Source: QKTW01 sp052161885 (GTDB lineage: Bacteria; Bacteroidota; Bacteroidia; Chitinophagales; Chitinophagaceae). Taken from it: 64,000 bases of DNA. The position numbers were made by a program, and so were the translations under genes. The notes beneath the pieces are model-generated. The model was given only the letters and a program-made list of their open reading frames with translations, ran no database searches and was not told the origin of the DNA. This document shows positions 1 to 8,745 of the stretch, piece after piece. The stretch lies in assembly GCA_052161885.1 (NCBI GenBank), contig CP197396.1:558001-622000 (forward strand), in the 5' to 3' direction. Each line of letters begins with the position of its first letter. The first letter of the stretch is position 1.

Positions 1-312
1 GTGCTGCCTGTGGGAGTATTTCCTACGCCTTTGTATGAAGCTATCACATGTATCATCTTATTCTTCGTGCTGTGGGCAATGCGTAAACGGATTGTAAAAC
101 CTTTGCACATGTTTGGCGCGTACCTGATACTTAACGGCCTGGAACGTTTCTTCGTGGAAAAAATAAGAGTGAACTACAAATATGACTGGGGCTTTATACA
201 TCCCACTCAGGCAGAGATCATTTCTGCGTGTCTTATGCTGACGGGGCTTGGGATATTGCTTTTTTACAAATCAAAGACAAAGCCACCTGAGCCGCAGCCA
301 ACACCGGCATAG
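1..312 (+). CDS. lgt: Prolipoprotein diacylglyceryl transferase, C-terminal part (cut by window edge)
   Basis: This is the last 103 residues of Lgt, the inner-membrane enzyme that moves diacylglycerol from phosphatidylglycerol to the lipobox cysteine of prolipoproteins. The fragment shows the family's C-terminal features: a P-TPLYEA motif at the start of a hydrophobic helix (about residues 8-27), then LNGLERFFVEKIRVN at about 44-58, with the conserved ER and R-N positions, and a last membrane helix at about 71-89. The gene enters from the left, so the true start is not in the window. Many lipoproteins in this window would be its substrates. The identification rests on these motifs and is firm. 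Confidence 0.88.
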   Translation: MLPVGVFPTPLYEAITCIILFFVLWAMRKRIVKPLHMFGAYLILNGLERFFVEKIRVNYKYDWGFIHPTQAEIISACLMLTGLGILLFYKSKTKPPEPQPTPA

Positions 313-338
313 TTGTTAAAGATTATATAATCCATATA

Positions 339-365
339 AAAGCAGGGCGCTGGTCCTGCTTTTTG
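339..365 (+). terminator. Intrinsic terminator of lgt
   Basis: A six-base stem (AGCAGG/CCTGCT) with an eight-base loop is followed by five T. It lies 27 nt after the lgt stop codon and separates lgt from gldA. Confidence 0.7.
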
Positions 366-399
366 TTTGCGTACAGTTTTATCTGCATGGCAAATTCAG

Positions 400-407
400 T
401 AGATTTG
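400..407 (+). promoter_or_regulatory. -7 promoter element (TAGATTTG) of gldA
   Basis: TAGATTTG fits the Bacteroidota -7 consensus TAnnTTTG. TTTT sits 19 nt upstream at the -33 position. The box ends only 5 nt before the gldA ATG, so transcription would begin at or very near the start codon. Confidence 0.5.
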
Positions 408-412
408 CGCTT

Positions 413-1129
413 ATGTCCATCAGTGTATCATCACTTACTAAAGTATACGGCACACAAACAGCCGTTGATCATATTTCCTTTGAGCTGAAAAAAGGTGAGA
501 TTGTAGGTTTTCTTGGCCCCAATGGTGCAGGAAAATCCACTACTATGAAAATGATCACAGGCTACCTGCCGCCAACAGATGGAACTGCTACCGTTTGCGG
601 GTTCGATATACAGCAGCAGTCGATGGAGGTACGTAAGCGCCTGGGGTATCTGCCGGAGGCCAATCCGCTGTACTACGATATGTATGTACGCGAATACCTG
701 GAGTTCAGTGCGGGTATTCACGGCCTGGGAAAAGATAAAAAAGCGCGTATCGAAGAAATGGTAGGCATGACCGGCCTGGGAAAAGAAGCACATAAAAAAA
801 TAGGTGCGCTCTCCAAAGGATATAAACAGCGTGTAGGCCTGGCACAGGCTATGCTGCACAACCCGGAAGTGCTGATACTGGATGAACCGACATCAGGCCT
901 TGATCCGAACCAGATCGTGGAAATACGGGAACTGATATTGCGTATCGGTAAGGAAAAAACAATTCTGCTTTCTACGCATATCATGCAGGAAGTACAGGCT
1001 ATGTGCAGCCGTATCATCATCATCAGCGGCGGCAAGCTGGTAGCTGATGACAGTATAGACAATCTACAAAAAGGGACGCAGAGCCTGGAAGATGTATTCC
1101 GCTCGCTCACGCAGCCCGCAAATCATTAA
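413..1129 (+). CDS. gldA: ABC transporter ATP-binding protein, GldA-like
   Basis: This is the ATPase of an ABC exporter. It has Walker A GPNGAGKST at about residues 36-44, a signature region (LSKGYKQRVGLAQA) at about 127-140, Walker B LILDEPTSGLDP at about 149-160 and the switch histidine in STHIMQ. The N-terminal half resembles GldA, the ATPase that works with GldF and GldG in gliding motility (KVYGT, GFLGPNGAGKST, GYLPE-NPLY-DMYVREYL). At 238 aa it is much shorter than the roughly 300 aa usual for GldA and lacks most of the C-terminal extension, ending soon after the LEDVF motif. No gldF or gldG is in the window. The ABC ATPase call is firm; GldA rather than a related exporter is likely but not certain. 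Confidence 0.78.
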   Translation: MSISVSSLTKVYGTQTAVDHISFELKKGEIVGFLGPNGAGKSTTMKMITGYLPPTDGTATVCGFDIQQQSMEVRKRLGYLPEANPLYYDMYVREYLEFSAGIHGLGKDKKARIEEMVGMTGLGKEAHKKIGALSKGYKQRVGLAQAMLHNPEVLILDEPTSGLDPNQIVEIRELILRIGKEKTILLSTHIMQEVQAMCSRIIIISGGKLVADDSIDNLQKGTQSLEDVFRSLTQPANH

Positions 1130-1150
1130 TACGGACTATCGGTATCCGGG

Positions 1151-1176
1151 GGCGGCAACATATTGCCGCCTTTTTT
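1151..1176 (+). terminator. Intrinsic terminator of gldA
   Basis: A perfect eight-base stem GGCGGCAA/TTGCCGCC with a four-base loop is followed by six T, 21 nt after the gldA stop. Confidence 0.85.
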
Positions 1177-1216
1177 GTGCGCGTGTGTTTTGTACTTTTA
1201 TAAAAATCCGGTTCAG

Positions 1217-1609
1217 ATGACCACCGATAAAGTTGTTTTTGCTCCCCAACTCTATATAAAACATGGAGTAACCGACATCAGCTTTTATTCAAAAGCTTTT
1301 GGAGCGGAGGAATTGAGGCGCTGGTCAAACGAAGACGGCAGTATTCATGTGGCAGAACTTTCCATTGGCGGCACATTGTTTAATCTGCACGAAGCATCAG
1401 AAGAAAAGGGCCTGCAGGAGCCAGGACAGAACAATGGTACAACAGTGGCTATAGGTTTGTTTGTACCGGATGTAAACATTGTTATGAATAAAGCGATAGG
1501 CGCGGGGGCAATAGAAATTTCGCGGGTAACGGATTATGAATATGGCTATCGCCAGGGAATAATTAAAGATCCATTCGGGCACGAGTGGATCATTCAGGCC
1601 AGGATATAG
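1217..1609 (+). CDS. VOC superfamily protein (glyoxalase/PhnB-like)
   Basis: A 130-aa member of the vicinal oxygen chelate fold. The sequence has the family's two beta-alpha-beta halves: FAPQLYIKHGV then an F-YSKAFGAEEL helix, and later a GLFVPDVNIVMNKAIGAGA helix followed by YGYRQGIIKDPFGHEW, where the DPFGH-W motif is typical of PhnB-like members. I chose ATG 1217 rather than an earlier start because upstream residues are not family-like and the region before it holds the gldA terminator. Such proteins bind a metal and small substrates, but the substrate cannot be deduced. It appears to be a single gene. Confidence 0.8.
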   Translation: MTTDKVVFAPQLYIKHGVTDISFYSKAFGAEELRRWSNEDGSIHVAELSIGGTLFNLHEASEEKGLQEPGQNNGTTVAIGLFVPDVNIVMNKAIGAGAIEISRVTDYEYGYRQGIIKDPFGHEWIIQARI

Positions 1610-1631
1610 ATTGTATTGGCAAGACCGGAAA

Positions 1632-2399
1632 TTAATGCGTCAGCGCATCTACATCAGGATCTCCGTCAAGGTTGTCCATCTGCGTCATTATATGCGGGTA
1701 ACGCCATTTAACCCGTGTACTCAGCGGTACTACAGTAAACTTTTTAGGATTGGGCAGGCATGCGATGATCATAGCTGCTTCAGCACGGCTCAGGTTCCGG
1801 GCAGATTTATGGAAATAAGCTTGTGACGCAGCCTCTATACCAAAAATGCCGGGGCCCATTTCTATCACATTCAGGTATACTTCCATAATGCGTTTTTTAC
1901 CCCATATCCACTCAATCATTTTAGTATAATAAGCCTCGGGCAGCTTACGGATATAACGGTCGTAAGTACCGCCCTGCCAGAGGAATACGTTTTTGGCTGT
2001 TTGCTGGCTTATAGTGCTGGCGGCAGCGCCGAGCGCATGTTTTTTCTTCTTTCTTTTACTATTGTTGCCCTCAACGCTTTTCTCAATTGCTTTCCAGTCA
2101 AAGCCACCATGTTCCGGAAATAACTGGTCTTCGCTGGCAATGGCAGCGAGCTTTACATTGGGCGATATTTCATCCCAGCTTACATAATCACGCTTTAAGC
2201 CATAACCGCCTATCAGTGACCCGACCTGGGTAATGGTAATGGGTGGGAATATCCACCTGCAGATGACCACATACACCATCGATGCCAGCAGCAGCACGAT
2301 AAACAGACGTCCTATGCTGCGCCAGATGCTTTTCCTGCCGGATTTGCCCTTTTTTGCCGGTTTGTTTTTTTTGCCAGTTTTATTTTTTTCTGCTGCCAT
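1632..2399 (-). CDS. mtgA: Monofunctional biosynthetic peptidoglycan transglycosylase
   Basis: A 255-aa GT51 enzyme that polymerises lipid II into glycan strands at the periplasmic face of the inner membrane. A very basic N-terminus (Lys-rich, residues 1-27) precedes one membrane helix at about 32-48. The catalytic motif IASEDQLFPEHGGFDW (about 87-102) contains the catalytic Glu90, and ASTISQQTAKN follows, then the MIEWIWGKKRIMEVYLN and IEMG-GIFGIEAAS motifs. There is no transpeptidase domain, so this is MtgA and not a bifunctional PBP. It is divergent from the thioredoxin-like gene at 2512. Confidence 0.93.
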   Translation of the reverse strand: MAAEKNKTGKKNKPAKKGKSGRKSIWRSIGRLFIVLLLASMVYVVICRWIFPPITITQVGSLIGGYGLKRDYVSWDEISPNVKLAAIASEDQLFPEHGGFDWKAIEKSVEGNNSKRKKKKHALGAAASTISQQTAKNVFLWQGGTYDRYIRKLPEAYYTKMIEWIWGKKRIMEVYLNVIEMGPGIFGIEAASQAYFHKSARNLSRAEAAMIIACLPNPKKFTVVPLSTRVKWRYPHIMTQMDNLDGDPDVDALTH

Positions 2400-2498
2400 G
2401 CGGGCTACAATATACGAACAGAATGAAATTGATAGTTATGCTTTGCCGCCTATCATTTCTGTAGATAAGTTCATTGTGTCTTTTCCGTTACGGTGCTT

Positions 2499-2506
2499 TA
2501 CTTTTG
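2499..2506 (+). promoter_or_regulatory. -7 promoter element (TACTTTTG) of thioredoxin-like gene
   Basis: TACTTTTG matches TAnnTTTG exactly and ends 5 nt before the ATG at 2512. A possible -33 TTG lies at 2474-2476. It supports the start at 2512 rather than the longer open frame. Confidence 0.5.
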
Positions 2507-2511
2507 GTGTT

Positions 2512-3015
2512 ATGAAACGAGTTGTCCTGGCTTTAATGCTCATACTTTCCTGCATTGGTGTTTCGTTTGCGCAACAGGCGGAAACAGTAAAGATCTATGA
2601 TCCTTCGGCAGATGCTTCCCAACAGATAAAAGATGCAGTGGCACGCGCCGCCAGAGAGAAAAAACATGTGCTGCTGCAGATTGGCGGCAACTGGTGTGTA
2701 TGGTGTATGCGCTTTAATAAACTGGTAACGGAGGATACGATGCTGCACCGGTTGTCAACAGAAAATTATATTACCGTTCACCTCAACTACAGCAAAGAGA
2801 ACAAAAACGAAAAAGTGCTGGCGCAACTGGGCTACCCGCAGCGGTTTGGCTTCCCTGTATTCGTAATACTGGATGCGAAAGGGAACAGGCTGCACACACA
2901 AAACTCCGCCTATCTTGAAGAAGGTAAAGGCCACAGCCCGGAAAAAGTAGCCGATTTCCTGAAAGGCTGGGCTCCGGCAGCACTGGACCCTGCGCAGTAT
3001 AAAGAAAAAAAGTAG
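2512..3015 (+). CDS. Exported thioredoxin-like protein
   Basis: A 167-aa periplasmic thioredoxin-fold protein. A signal peptide covers residues 1-20 (MKRVVLALMLILSCIGVSFA). The fold follows, with active site W-CVWC at 62-65 in the context GGNWCVWCMRFNK, which is the pattern of the thioredoxin_7/DUF255-like group. The cis-proline region is FGFPVFVILDAKGN. The open frame extends further upstream, but ATG 2512 begins the signal peptide and has a promoter box just before it. The gene is followed after 4 nt by csaA, so the two are probably cotranscribed. The role is likely disulfide reduction or exchange in the envelope; the partner is unknown. Confidence 0.83.
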   Translation: MKRVVLALMLILSCIGVSFAQQAETVKIYDPSADASQQIKDAVARAAREKKHVLLQIGGNWCVWCMRFNKLVTEDTMLHRLSTENYITVHLNYSKENKNEKVLAQLGYPQRFGFPVFVILDAKGNRLHTQNSAYLEEGKGHSPEKVADFLKGWAPAALDPAQYKEKK

Positions 3016-3019
3016 AACT

Positions 3020-3358
3020 ATGAGTCATATACTTTCATGGAATGAATTTGAAAAAGTGGATATCCGTGTAGGAACTATTATTGCTGCAGAAATTTTTAAA
3101 GAAGCACGCAAACCTGCCTATAAACTACAGATAGATTTCGGTCCGGAACTCGGCATAAAAAGCACATCGGCACAAATTACAAAGCTGTACACAACGGACG
3201 ATGTGATTGGCAAACAGGTAGTGGCTGTAGTTAATTTTCCACCAAAGCAGATCGCGAATTTCTTCAGTGAATGCCTGCTGCTCGGTTCTGTGGATGGGGA
3301 TGTAGTGACGCTGCTGCAGACAGAACGTGAAGTGGGAAACGGTTTGCGGATAGGGTGA
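3020..3358 (+). CDS. csaA: tRNA-binding domain protein, CsaA-like
   Basis: A 112-aa stand-alone EMAP/Trbp111-type OB-fold domain, as in CsaA. Family motifs are FEKVDIRVGTI (about 10-20), KPAYKLQIDFG, GIKSTSAQIT, VVAVVNFPPKQI and FSECLLLGS. CsaA is described as a tRNA-binding and chaperone-like protein that helps protein export in Bacillus. It starts 4 nt after the thioredoxin-like gene and has the family's full length. Confidence 0.9.
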   Translation: MSHILSWNEFEKVDIRVGTIIAAEIFKEARKPAYKLQIDFGPELGIKSTSAQITKLYTTDDVIGKQVVAVVNFPPKQIANFFSECLLLGSVDGDVVTLLQTEREVGNGLRIG

Positions 3359-3371
3359 TGAATGGTAAATA

Positions 3372-3484
3372 GTGAATGAGTACAAATTCCACAAATCCCA
3401 TTGCCCTGACCTGCTATATACTATTTACAGTTTACTGCTCACGTTTACCTATCTCAAATCTCAATACTCAAATCTCACATATAA
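3372..3484. repeat. Intergenic low-complexity repeat of the ATCTCAAATCTCA type
   Basis: The gap between csaA and arginase holds short similar words such as TATCTCAAATCTCAATACTC and AATCTCACAT, with AGTGAATG-like words to the left. Similar text recurs at about 10199-10335, 10760-10946, 16588-16684, 43196-43245 and 56330-56384. Confidence 0.6.
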
Positions 3485-3485
3485 C

Positions 3486-4433
3486 TTAGTTCATCAGCAG
3501 CAGGTTTACGCTTCGCTGCAGTATATTGAAGGCGATCTCTGCCATCAGGTTTTCTTTGTCCAGTGTGGGATTTACCTCTGTTACTTCGAAGCAGCATATC
3601 TTATGGTTCTGCATCAATGTGGCTATGAGATCTTCCACTTCTTTTTCTTTAAGACCGTTGCTTACAGGTGTGCCCGTACCACGGGAGATGGAGCTGTCCA
3701 GGCTGTCTACATCAAATGATACATAGATATCATCGCAGTTGCTGAGGTGGGAGAGCGTCTGGCGTACTACATTTTCCACACCCTTACGGCGTACTTCCTG
3801 TACAGGTATTACTTTGATGTTGTGTTTTTTTATGATAGCCTCTTCTTCTTTTTCAAAATCGCGGAGGCCAATAAACACTACATCTTCCGGGTTGATCATG
3901 GGACTTACCTTGCCCATGTTTTTCAATTTATTCCAGGCATCGATGGTCGGCTGGTCGGGGTTATGCACCTGGTTGGTTTTATTATCTTCTCCGAGTGCTG
4001 CAGCCAGCGGCATACCATGCATATTGCCGGACGGTGTTGTGTATGGTGAGTGCAGGTCTGCATGCGCATCAATCCATATTACACCCAGCCTGTTTTTAGG
4101 CTTCGCTTTGCGGATACCTGCAATAGTGCCACCTGCGGTACTGTGGTCTCCTGCAAGTACTACGGGAAACAGGCCGGATTTCAGTGTATTTCCTACAGCT
4201 TCGGCCACACGCTCGTACATGGTGATAATACCCTTGATACGCTTGGCATAGGGAGATTCCACCGGTTCGTACAAAAGTTTATTTTCAGTTTCTACCTGCT
4301 CGGTAGGAAAGTTCACGAAAAAACTGCTCATAAAATCGAGCGCAGCAATACGGATAGCATCCGCACCAAGACTTGCGCCCCTGGTTCCTGCCCCTATCTC
4401 TGATTTTACTTCTATAATCTTGATATTACGCAT
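3486..4433 (-). CDS. Arginase family hydrolase
   Basis: A 315-aa ureohydrolase with the three manganese-binding signatures: AGDHS (94-98), WIDAHADLHSP (120-130) and SFDVDSLD (239-246), followed by E-TEVNP near 279-284. The N-terminus IIEVKSEIGAGTRGASLGADAIR fits arginases more than agmatinases, as does DLHSP, the counterpart of D(I/L)NTP. The likely reaction is arginine to ornithine and urea in the cytoplasm. A TAATTTTG promoter box lies at 4445-4452. It stands alone between repeat-rich spacers. Arginase itself is most likely, but other ureohydrolases are possible. Confidence 0.85.
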   Translation of the reverse strand: MRNIKIIEVKSEIGAGTRGASLGADAIRIAALDFMSSFFVNFPTEQVETENKLLYEPVESPYAKRIKGIITMYERVAEAVGNTLKSGLFPVVLAGDHSTAGGTIAGIRKAKPKNRLGVIWIDAHADLHSPYTTPSGNMHGMPLAAALGEDNKTNQVHNPDQPTIDAWNKLKNMGKVSPMINPEDVVFIGLRDFEKEEEAIIKKHNIKVIPVQEVRRKGVENVVRQTLSHLSNCDDIYVSFDVDSLDSSISRGTGTPVSNGLKEKEVEDLIATLMQNHKICCFEVTEVNPTLDKENLMAEIAFNILQRSVNLLLMN

Positions 4434-4444
4434 AACTTAAAACT

Positions 4445-4452
4445 CAAAATTA
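4445..4452 (-). promoter_or_regulatory. -7 promoter element (TAATTTTG) of arginase gene
   Basis: On the minus strand TAATTTTG fits TAnnTTTG and lies 11 nt before the arginase ATG at 4433. Confidence 0.4.
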
Positions 4453-4540
4453 AACAAACGAACTCAGTAATAAAACTTTACCCGCTATTGTATCTTGCCG
4501 GATTGTTTTTATTTAACCCAAAAACAATAATGCGGGGTTA

Positions 4541-6949
4541 TCAGAAAGGATAGCCGATTGCAATGTTTAAGATCAGGTTATCATTGCGCCAGTTTTTGTC
4601 GTAAGGGGCGATTTCTTTCAGCACCCAGCCTCCATTGTCTGATTCATAAGGCTTTTTAATAGGAAATGCCAGATCAAAACGGATAATAAAGAATCCGCCG
4701 ATATCCAGCCGTGCACCAGCTCCCGAGCTTACAGCTATATCCCGCCCGAAGGTGGACCATTCGAGGTTGCCTTCAGGATATTCTGTTGATTTTTTTGCCA
4801 GCCATATATTGCCGGCATCTGTAAATACAGCACCATTCAGCTTGATAGCACCCGAGAACAATTGTACTATCGGGAAACGGTATTCGGCATTTGCCTCCAG
4901 TTTGATATCGCCGGTACGGTCTATAAAATTTATGGAAGTATCGTTGGGTAATGTTGCTCCCGGCCCCAGGTTGCGCACCCGCCAGCCACGTATGCTGTAT
5001 GCACCGCCTACAAAATATTGTTTTACATAGGGCAGCGTAACAGATTTGTCGTACGGTATGCCTATTCCTCCGTAAAAACGCACGGCCAATTGTGCTTTTC
5101 GTACATTTTGATAACGGCGGAAATCGAAATCGAATTTTAAATATTGGGCGTAGTTGCGCAAAGGTGTAAAGAAGTCTACAGCACTGAGCAATGTGCCGGC
5201 TTCTTCAAATCCAAGGCTCATATAATTGTAGCCATACTTTGCACGCCGTGTACCCTGGTCGTTATATATATAGTTGATGCTTTCCCCTTCTATAAAATTT
5301 TCCTTGTAAGTATTACGCAGAAAGTCGTTCTGGTTAAGTCTTTGTTGAAATGAATCGGCAATACGTGGCAGGCGCTGAATGTTTACAAATGCAGGTGTAA
5401 TATTCCATGTTTTGGTCTGCGATTCTTTCCAGTTATAGGTCAGATTGGCACTGGTGCTGGTGAGTGTAAAGTAATCTACGCGGTCCAGCAGGTTGTATCC
5501 TGCGCCAATGATCGTACGTGGCAGGTTGGTTTTACTGTTTGCCCAGGAAGTAAACGGCACAAGGAATTTCGGGAAATCGACAGAGCTGTTTATACCTACA
5601 TTTTTGGAGAGCAGGTAAAAATGTTCCAGCAGTGTATTTCCATTCTGCGGGTAATAGGCGCTTTCCACACCGGCGCTTACTGTGGTGGAGAAAAGATTGG
5701 CACCTTTGGCCAGGTTATTATCACGCAGGCCCACGCTCACGGCGCTGCCCAATGAATAAGTTGACCCGTTTGACACTTCGAAATTGGTGAATACATTGTA
5801 TCTCTTGGTCGGGTTCATGAGTATCGTTACCCGTAATGCACGCCGGTCATGTACAGATGTATCCTCACGGAGCGATACGCGCACCGTCTGGAAAATGCCC
5901 AGGTCATTGAGCTTGGAGATGGTCTGGTTGTATTTTTCCTGCGAATAGAGATCGCCTTTATTGAGATAGATGTGATGTGCAATGACACGGTCATGAACAA
6001 AATATTCGTGATAGTGAAACGTGATATCGTTTGATTCGAGCACTCTTAAATTACTGTCACGCGTATCAGACCAGTCGGCCACATCGGGAAATACATTTAC
6101 TTTAGAAATGTAGTAAGGCTGGTATACCGTAGAATCATCTTCTGCACGGATGGTCAGTTTTATATCCAATGTCGGCTTTTTCTGCTGTTTCTGCAACGCA
6201 ATAAAATTGATGGCGCTTTCAAATGGGTTCTCTGCATTTTTAAAATAGGATTTGTTCACGGTATCCAGTTCAAAACCTATATTCTCCTGGCTGAATTTGT
6301 AATACCCTTTATTGCGCAGCACATCGGTAATACGGCTGCGCTCCTCATCCACCAGCGGATTAGAATATTCCAGCCCGGTCTTCAGCAATGTTTCATTCAT
6401 GGCATCACTTACAATTTTTGCAACTGCGCCATTGTCAATGTCCAGGAATACTTTGTTTATCAGGTAATTGTTCCCGGTTTCCACTTTATAGGTTACATAT
6501 GCTTTCTGGTCTTTTTTCACCACGGTATCCGTTACACGGGCATAAAAGTATCCCTGGTTAAAAAGGAAACTCTTCATATTCATGGATGATCTGCGTTCCA
6601 GCAGGCTGTCAAAGATTGCGGGCTTCTCTACTGTACGAGATTTTATCTGGAAGTTGGTGCTGTCTTTCTGGTATTTTTCGTAACGGGTATTATACAGCCA
6701 CAATTTATAAGGAAATACGCCGAATGTATACGTATTTGGCTTTTGTATGATCAGTGCATTGAGCTGGTCTGCGAGCTCGCCTCTGCGTGTAACCGGCATA
6801 CTGGTATGCAGTTTCAGCGTGTTCCTGCGCAGCAGGTATTGTTCCTTTTTCAGGTGTCGTGTGCTGTCGCAAGAGCTCCATAGAGCTGCCATCAGTAACA
6901 AAAAAAGTACCGGGGCATAAAATCCTGTGAACGTTTTGCTGCAATTCAT
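4541..6949 (-). CDS. tamL: BamA/TamA-family outer membrane lipoprotein TamL
   Basis: An 802-aa Omp85 protein. A lipoprotein signal ends at LWSSC with Cys27, followed by DSTRHLKKEQYLL, which is typical of the Bacteroidota TamL lipoproteins that replace TamA. POTRA-like segments occupy about residues 40-430, and the rest is a D15/bacterial surface antigen barrel with GGAYSIRGWRVRNLGPG in the conserved RGY-like loop region and a C-terminal aromatic (YPF). The ATG at 6949 was chosen because the longer frame begins with TTG at 6967. TamL is thought to work with TamB in moving lipids or proteins to the outer membrane. No tamB is in the window. It is divergent from the rRNA methylase at 6987. Confidence 0.88.
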   Translation of the reverse strand: MNCSKTFTGFYAPVLFLLLMAALWSSCDSTRHLKKEQYLLRRNTLKLHTSMPVTRRGELADQLNALIIQKPNTYTFGVFPYKLWLYNTRYEKYQKDSTNFQIKSRTVEKPAIFDSLLERRSSMNMKSFLFNQGYFYARVTDTVVKKDQKAYVTYKVETGNNYLINKVFLDIDNGAVAKIVSDAMNETLLKTGLEYSNPLVDEERSRITDVLRNKGYYKFSQENIGFELDTVNKSYFKNAENPFESAINFIALQKQQKKPTLDIKLTIRAEDDSTVYQPYYISKVNVFPDVADWSDTRDSNLRVLESNDITFHYHEYFVHDRVIAHHIYLNKGDLYSQEKYNQTISKLNDLGIFQTVRVSLREDTSVHDRRALRVTILMNPTKRYNVFTNFEVSNGSTYSLGSAVSVGLRDNNLAKGANLFSTTVSAGVESAYYPQNGNTLLEHFYLLSKNVGINSSVDFPKFLVPFTSWANSKTNLPRTIIGAGYNLLDRVDYFTLTSTSANLTYNWKESQTKTWNITPAFVNIQRLPRIADSFQQRLNQNDFLRNTYKENFIEGESINYIYNDQGTRRAKYGYNYMSLGFEEAGTLLSAVDFFTPLRNYAQYLKFDFDFRRYQNVRKAQLAVRFYGGIGIPYDKSVTLPYVKQYFVGGAYSIRGWRVRNLGPGATLPNDTSINFIDRTGDIKLEANAEYRFPIVQLFSGAIKLNGAVFTDAGNIWLAKKSTEYPEGNLEWSTFGRDIAVSSGAGARLDIGGFFIIRFDLAFPIKKPYESDNGGWVLKEIAPYDKNWRNDNLILNIAIGYPF

Positions 6950-6973
6950 GAATCGGTTTATCGTCAATTAGTA

Positions 6974-6981
6974 TAGTTTTG
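6974..6981 (+). promoter_or_regulatory. -7 promoter element (TAGTTTTG) of SpoU methylase gene
   Basis: TAGTTTTG fits TAnnTTTG and ends 5 nt before the ATG at 6987, again leaving almost no room for a leader. It lies in the short divergent gap with tamL. Confidence 0.45.
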
Positions 6982-6986
6982 CCCTG

Positions 6987-7724
6987 ATGTTATCCAAATC
7001 TCAAATCAAATATATTCGTTCTTTGGGACAGCAAAAATACCGCAAAGAGCATAACGTGTATCTCGCAGAGGGAGAAAAGATTGCGGGAGAGTGGCTGAAG
7101 AGTGCAGAAAAGATACAAATGATCGTAGGAACGGAGCAATGGATAGCCACTCATAAATTATTTACAGACCTGCATCCTGAGGCGGAGATATTAACGGCAA
7201 GGCCTGCTGATCTTGAGGCGGTGTCTGCACTGCAGACGCCCAACCAGGTGCTGCTGGTAGTAGAACAGCCACCTGCTGCACCTTTGCCGCAGAAAGAGTG
7301 GTGTATTGCACTGGATACGATCCAGGATCCGGGTAACCTGGGAACAATCATACGTATTGCCGACTGGTTCGGGATAAATCATGTTGTCTGTTCAGAAGAC
7401 AGCGCGGAACCTTTCAGTCCCAAAGTGGTACAATCGGCCATGGGCGGGCACCTTCGTGTTAAAATACACCGTACAGATCTTCCGGCCTTTTTTGAACGGT
7501 CTGGTATGCCGGTCATTGCAGCTGCACTTGATGGTGCCAATGTATATGAAATGAAAGCCCCTGAATACGGTATCATACTGATAGGCAATGAGTCAAAAGG
7601 TATTTCTGCGGAACTGATGGCAAAAGCGACACATAAAGTGACCATACCACGCAGGGGAGGGGCTGAATCGCTGAATGCCGGAGTTTCGGCTGGTATACTG
7701 TGTGCTTTGCTGCTGCCCCGTTAA
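6987..7724 (+). CDS. TrmH/SpoU family RNA 2'-O-methyltransferase
   Basis: A 245-aa SPOUT methyltransferase. The N-terminal substrate-binding part (about 1-95) begins with the family-like SQIKYIRSLGQQKYRKE and LAEGEK. The trefoil-knot domain has motif 1 LDTIQDPGNLGTIIRIADW (about 109-127), motif 2 LIGNESKGIS and motif 3 IPRRGGAESLNAGVSAGI. It uses S-adenosylmethionine to methylate a ribose 2'-hydroxyl, most likely in rRNA. The exact target base cannot be read from sequence. Confidence 0.9.
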   Translation: MLSKSQIKYIRSLGQQKYRKEHNVYLAEGEKIAGEWLKSAEKIQMIVGTEQWIATHKLFTDLHPEAEILTARPADLEAVSALQTPNQVLLVVEQPPAAPLPQKEWCIALDTIQDPGNLGTIIRIADWFGINHVVCSEDSAEPFSPKVVQSAMGGHLRVKIHRTDLPAFFERSGMPVIAAALDGANVYEMKAPEYGIILIGNESKGISAELMAKATHKVTIPRRGGAESLNAGVSAGILCALLLPR

Positions 7725-7817
7725 AGAAAATCTAAAATTGATTTACAACAGTTTCCGGCATAGCATTTGGTTTTACATTGAATAGAAATGATCGTCTAAC
7801 GTTTTACACACTTACGT

Positions 7818-8717
7818 ATGAAAAAGCTGTTCTTTACCGTAGCAACTATATTTTCTGCATTACCATCCCTGATGGCCCAGGCGCCGCAGGCGCTGCTCCG
7901 TCTTACATTAAGCGACGGCACACCGTTGATGGTAACTATTGATAACCGCCGTTATAATAAACACGCAAGTACGCTCACTATCGGAAATCTGCCTCCTGGC
8001 CGGCACTCCGTGCGGGTATATGCCTTCAGCCCGTCTGATGGCTATGGACGCAGGGGTAGTGCAGATCTTGTTTACTCAGGCAGGGTGCGCATACAGCCCG
8101 GCACTATGACTTCGGGAGTTGTAGATGTGAACAGCGGCGCTATCGACTGGCGTACAGAGCCGGTAGAAGACGGCTACAGTTACGGCCCGGGCCCGCGCAA
8201 TGGCGGCGGAAATGGCTACAACCGTGACAATGGCGGTGGTTACGGAGACAACAGGAGCGGCAACGATGGTGGCGGCTATGATCCGCGTAACGATCAACCG
8301 GTGCAGCAGGTGCCCGATAATAATACGGACCAGGGAAACAATGGCGGTTATAACAATGACCCCGACTATAACAGTGCAGATAATACCAATATGCCAGGCA
8401 ATAATAATGGCGGTGCGGCAGTCGGCATGGGTATGAACCAGAGAGATTTCAATGATCTGAGATCGCGTGTTGACAACCGTATTACAGATGCTGATAAGAT
8501 AAAGCTGCTGAAATCTGTACTGGCAACTAAAAAGTTCAATACCGGCCAGATGACGGAAATGTTGAGCTGGCTTAATTTTGAGGATGGCAAGCTGGAACTT
8601 GCGGAATGGGGCGTAAATTATGTTTCAGACCGCGGTAACTACTGGAAGCTGGAATCGGCCTTCACATACCAGAAAACGAAAAACGATTTTAATAAATTCA
8701 TCAGCAACAATCGCTGA
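7818..8717 (+). CDS. Secreted DUF4476 protein with Gly/Asn-rich linker
   Basis: A 299-aa exported protein. A signal peptide (about 1-20) is followed by a beta-rich segment (about 23-115) whose pattern SDGTPLMVTIDNRRYN and GNLPPGRHSVRVY resembles the PEGA-like domains often joined to DUF4476. Residues about 125-205 are a low-complexity linker of Gly, Asn, Asp and Tyr. The C-terminal 90 residues (FNDLRSRVDNRITDADKIKLL onward, given here only by its start) form the DUF4476 helical domain. The function is unknown. A paralogue with the same C-terminal domain is at 14481-15452. It ends at a strong bidirectional hairpin. Confidence 0.82.
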   Translation: MKKLFFTVATIFSALPSLMAQAPQALLRLTLSDGTPLMVTIDNRRYNKHASTLTIGNLPPGRHSVRVYAFSPSDGYGRRGSADLVYSGRVRIQPGTMTSGVVDVNSGAIDWRTEPVEDGYSYGPGPRNGGGNGYNRDNGGGYGDNRSGNDGGGYDPRNDQPVQQVPDNNTDQGNNGGYNNDPDYNSADNTNMPGNNNGGAAVGMGMNQRDFNDLRSRVDNRITDADKIKLLKSVLATKKFNTGQMTEMLSWLNFEDGKLELAEWGVNYVSDRGNYWKLESAFTYQKTKNDFNKFISNNR

Positions 8718-8745
8718 TCCGGCTTTTCAGAAAGCTGAACTTATA

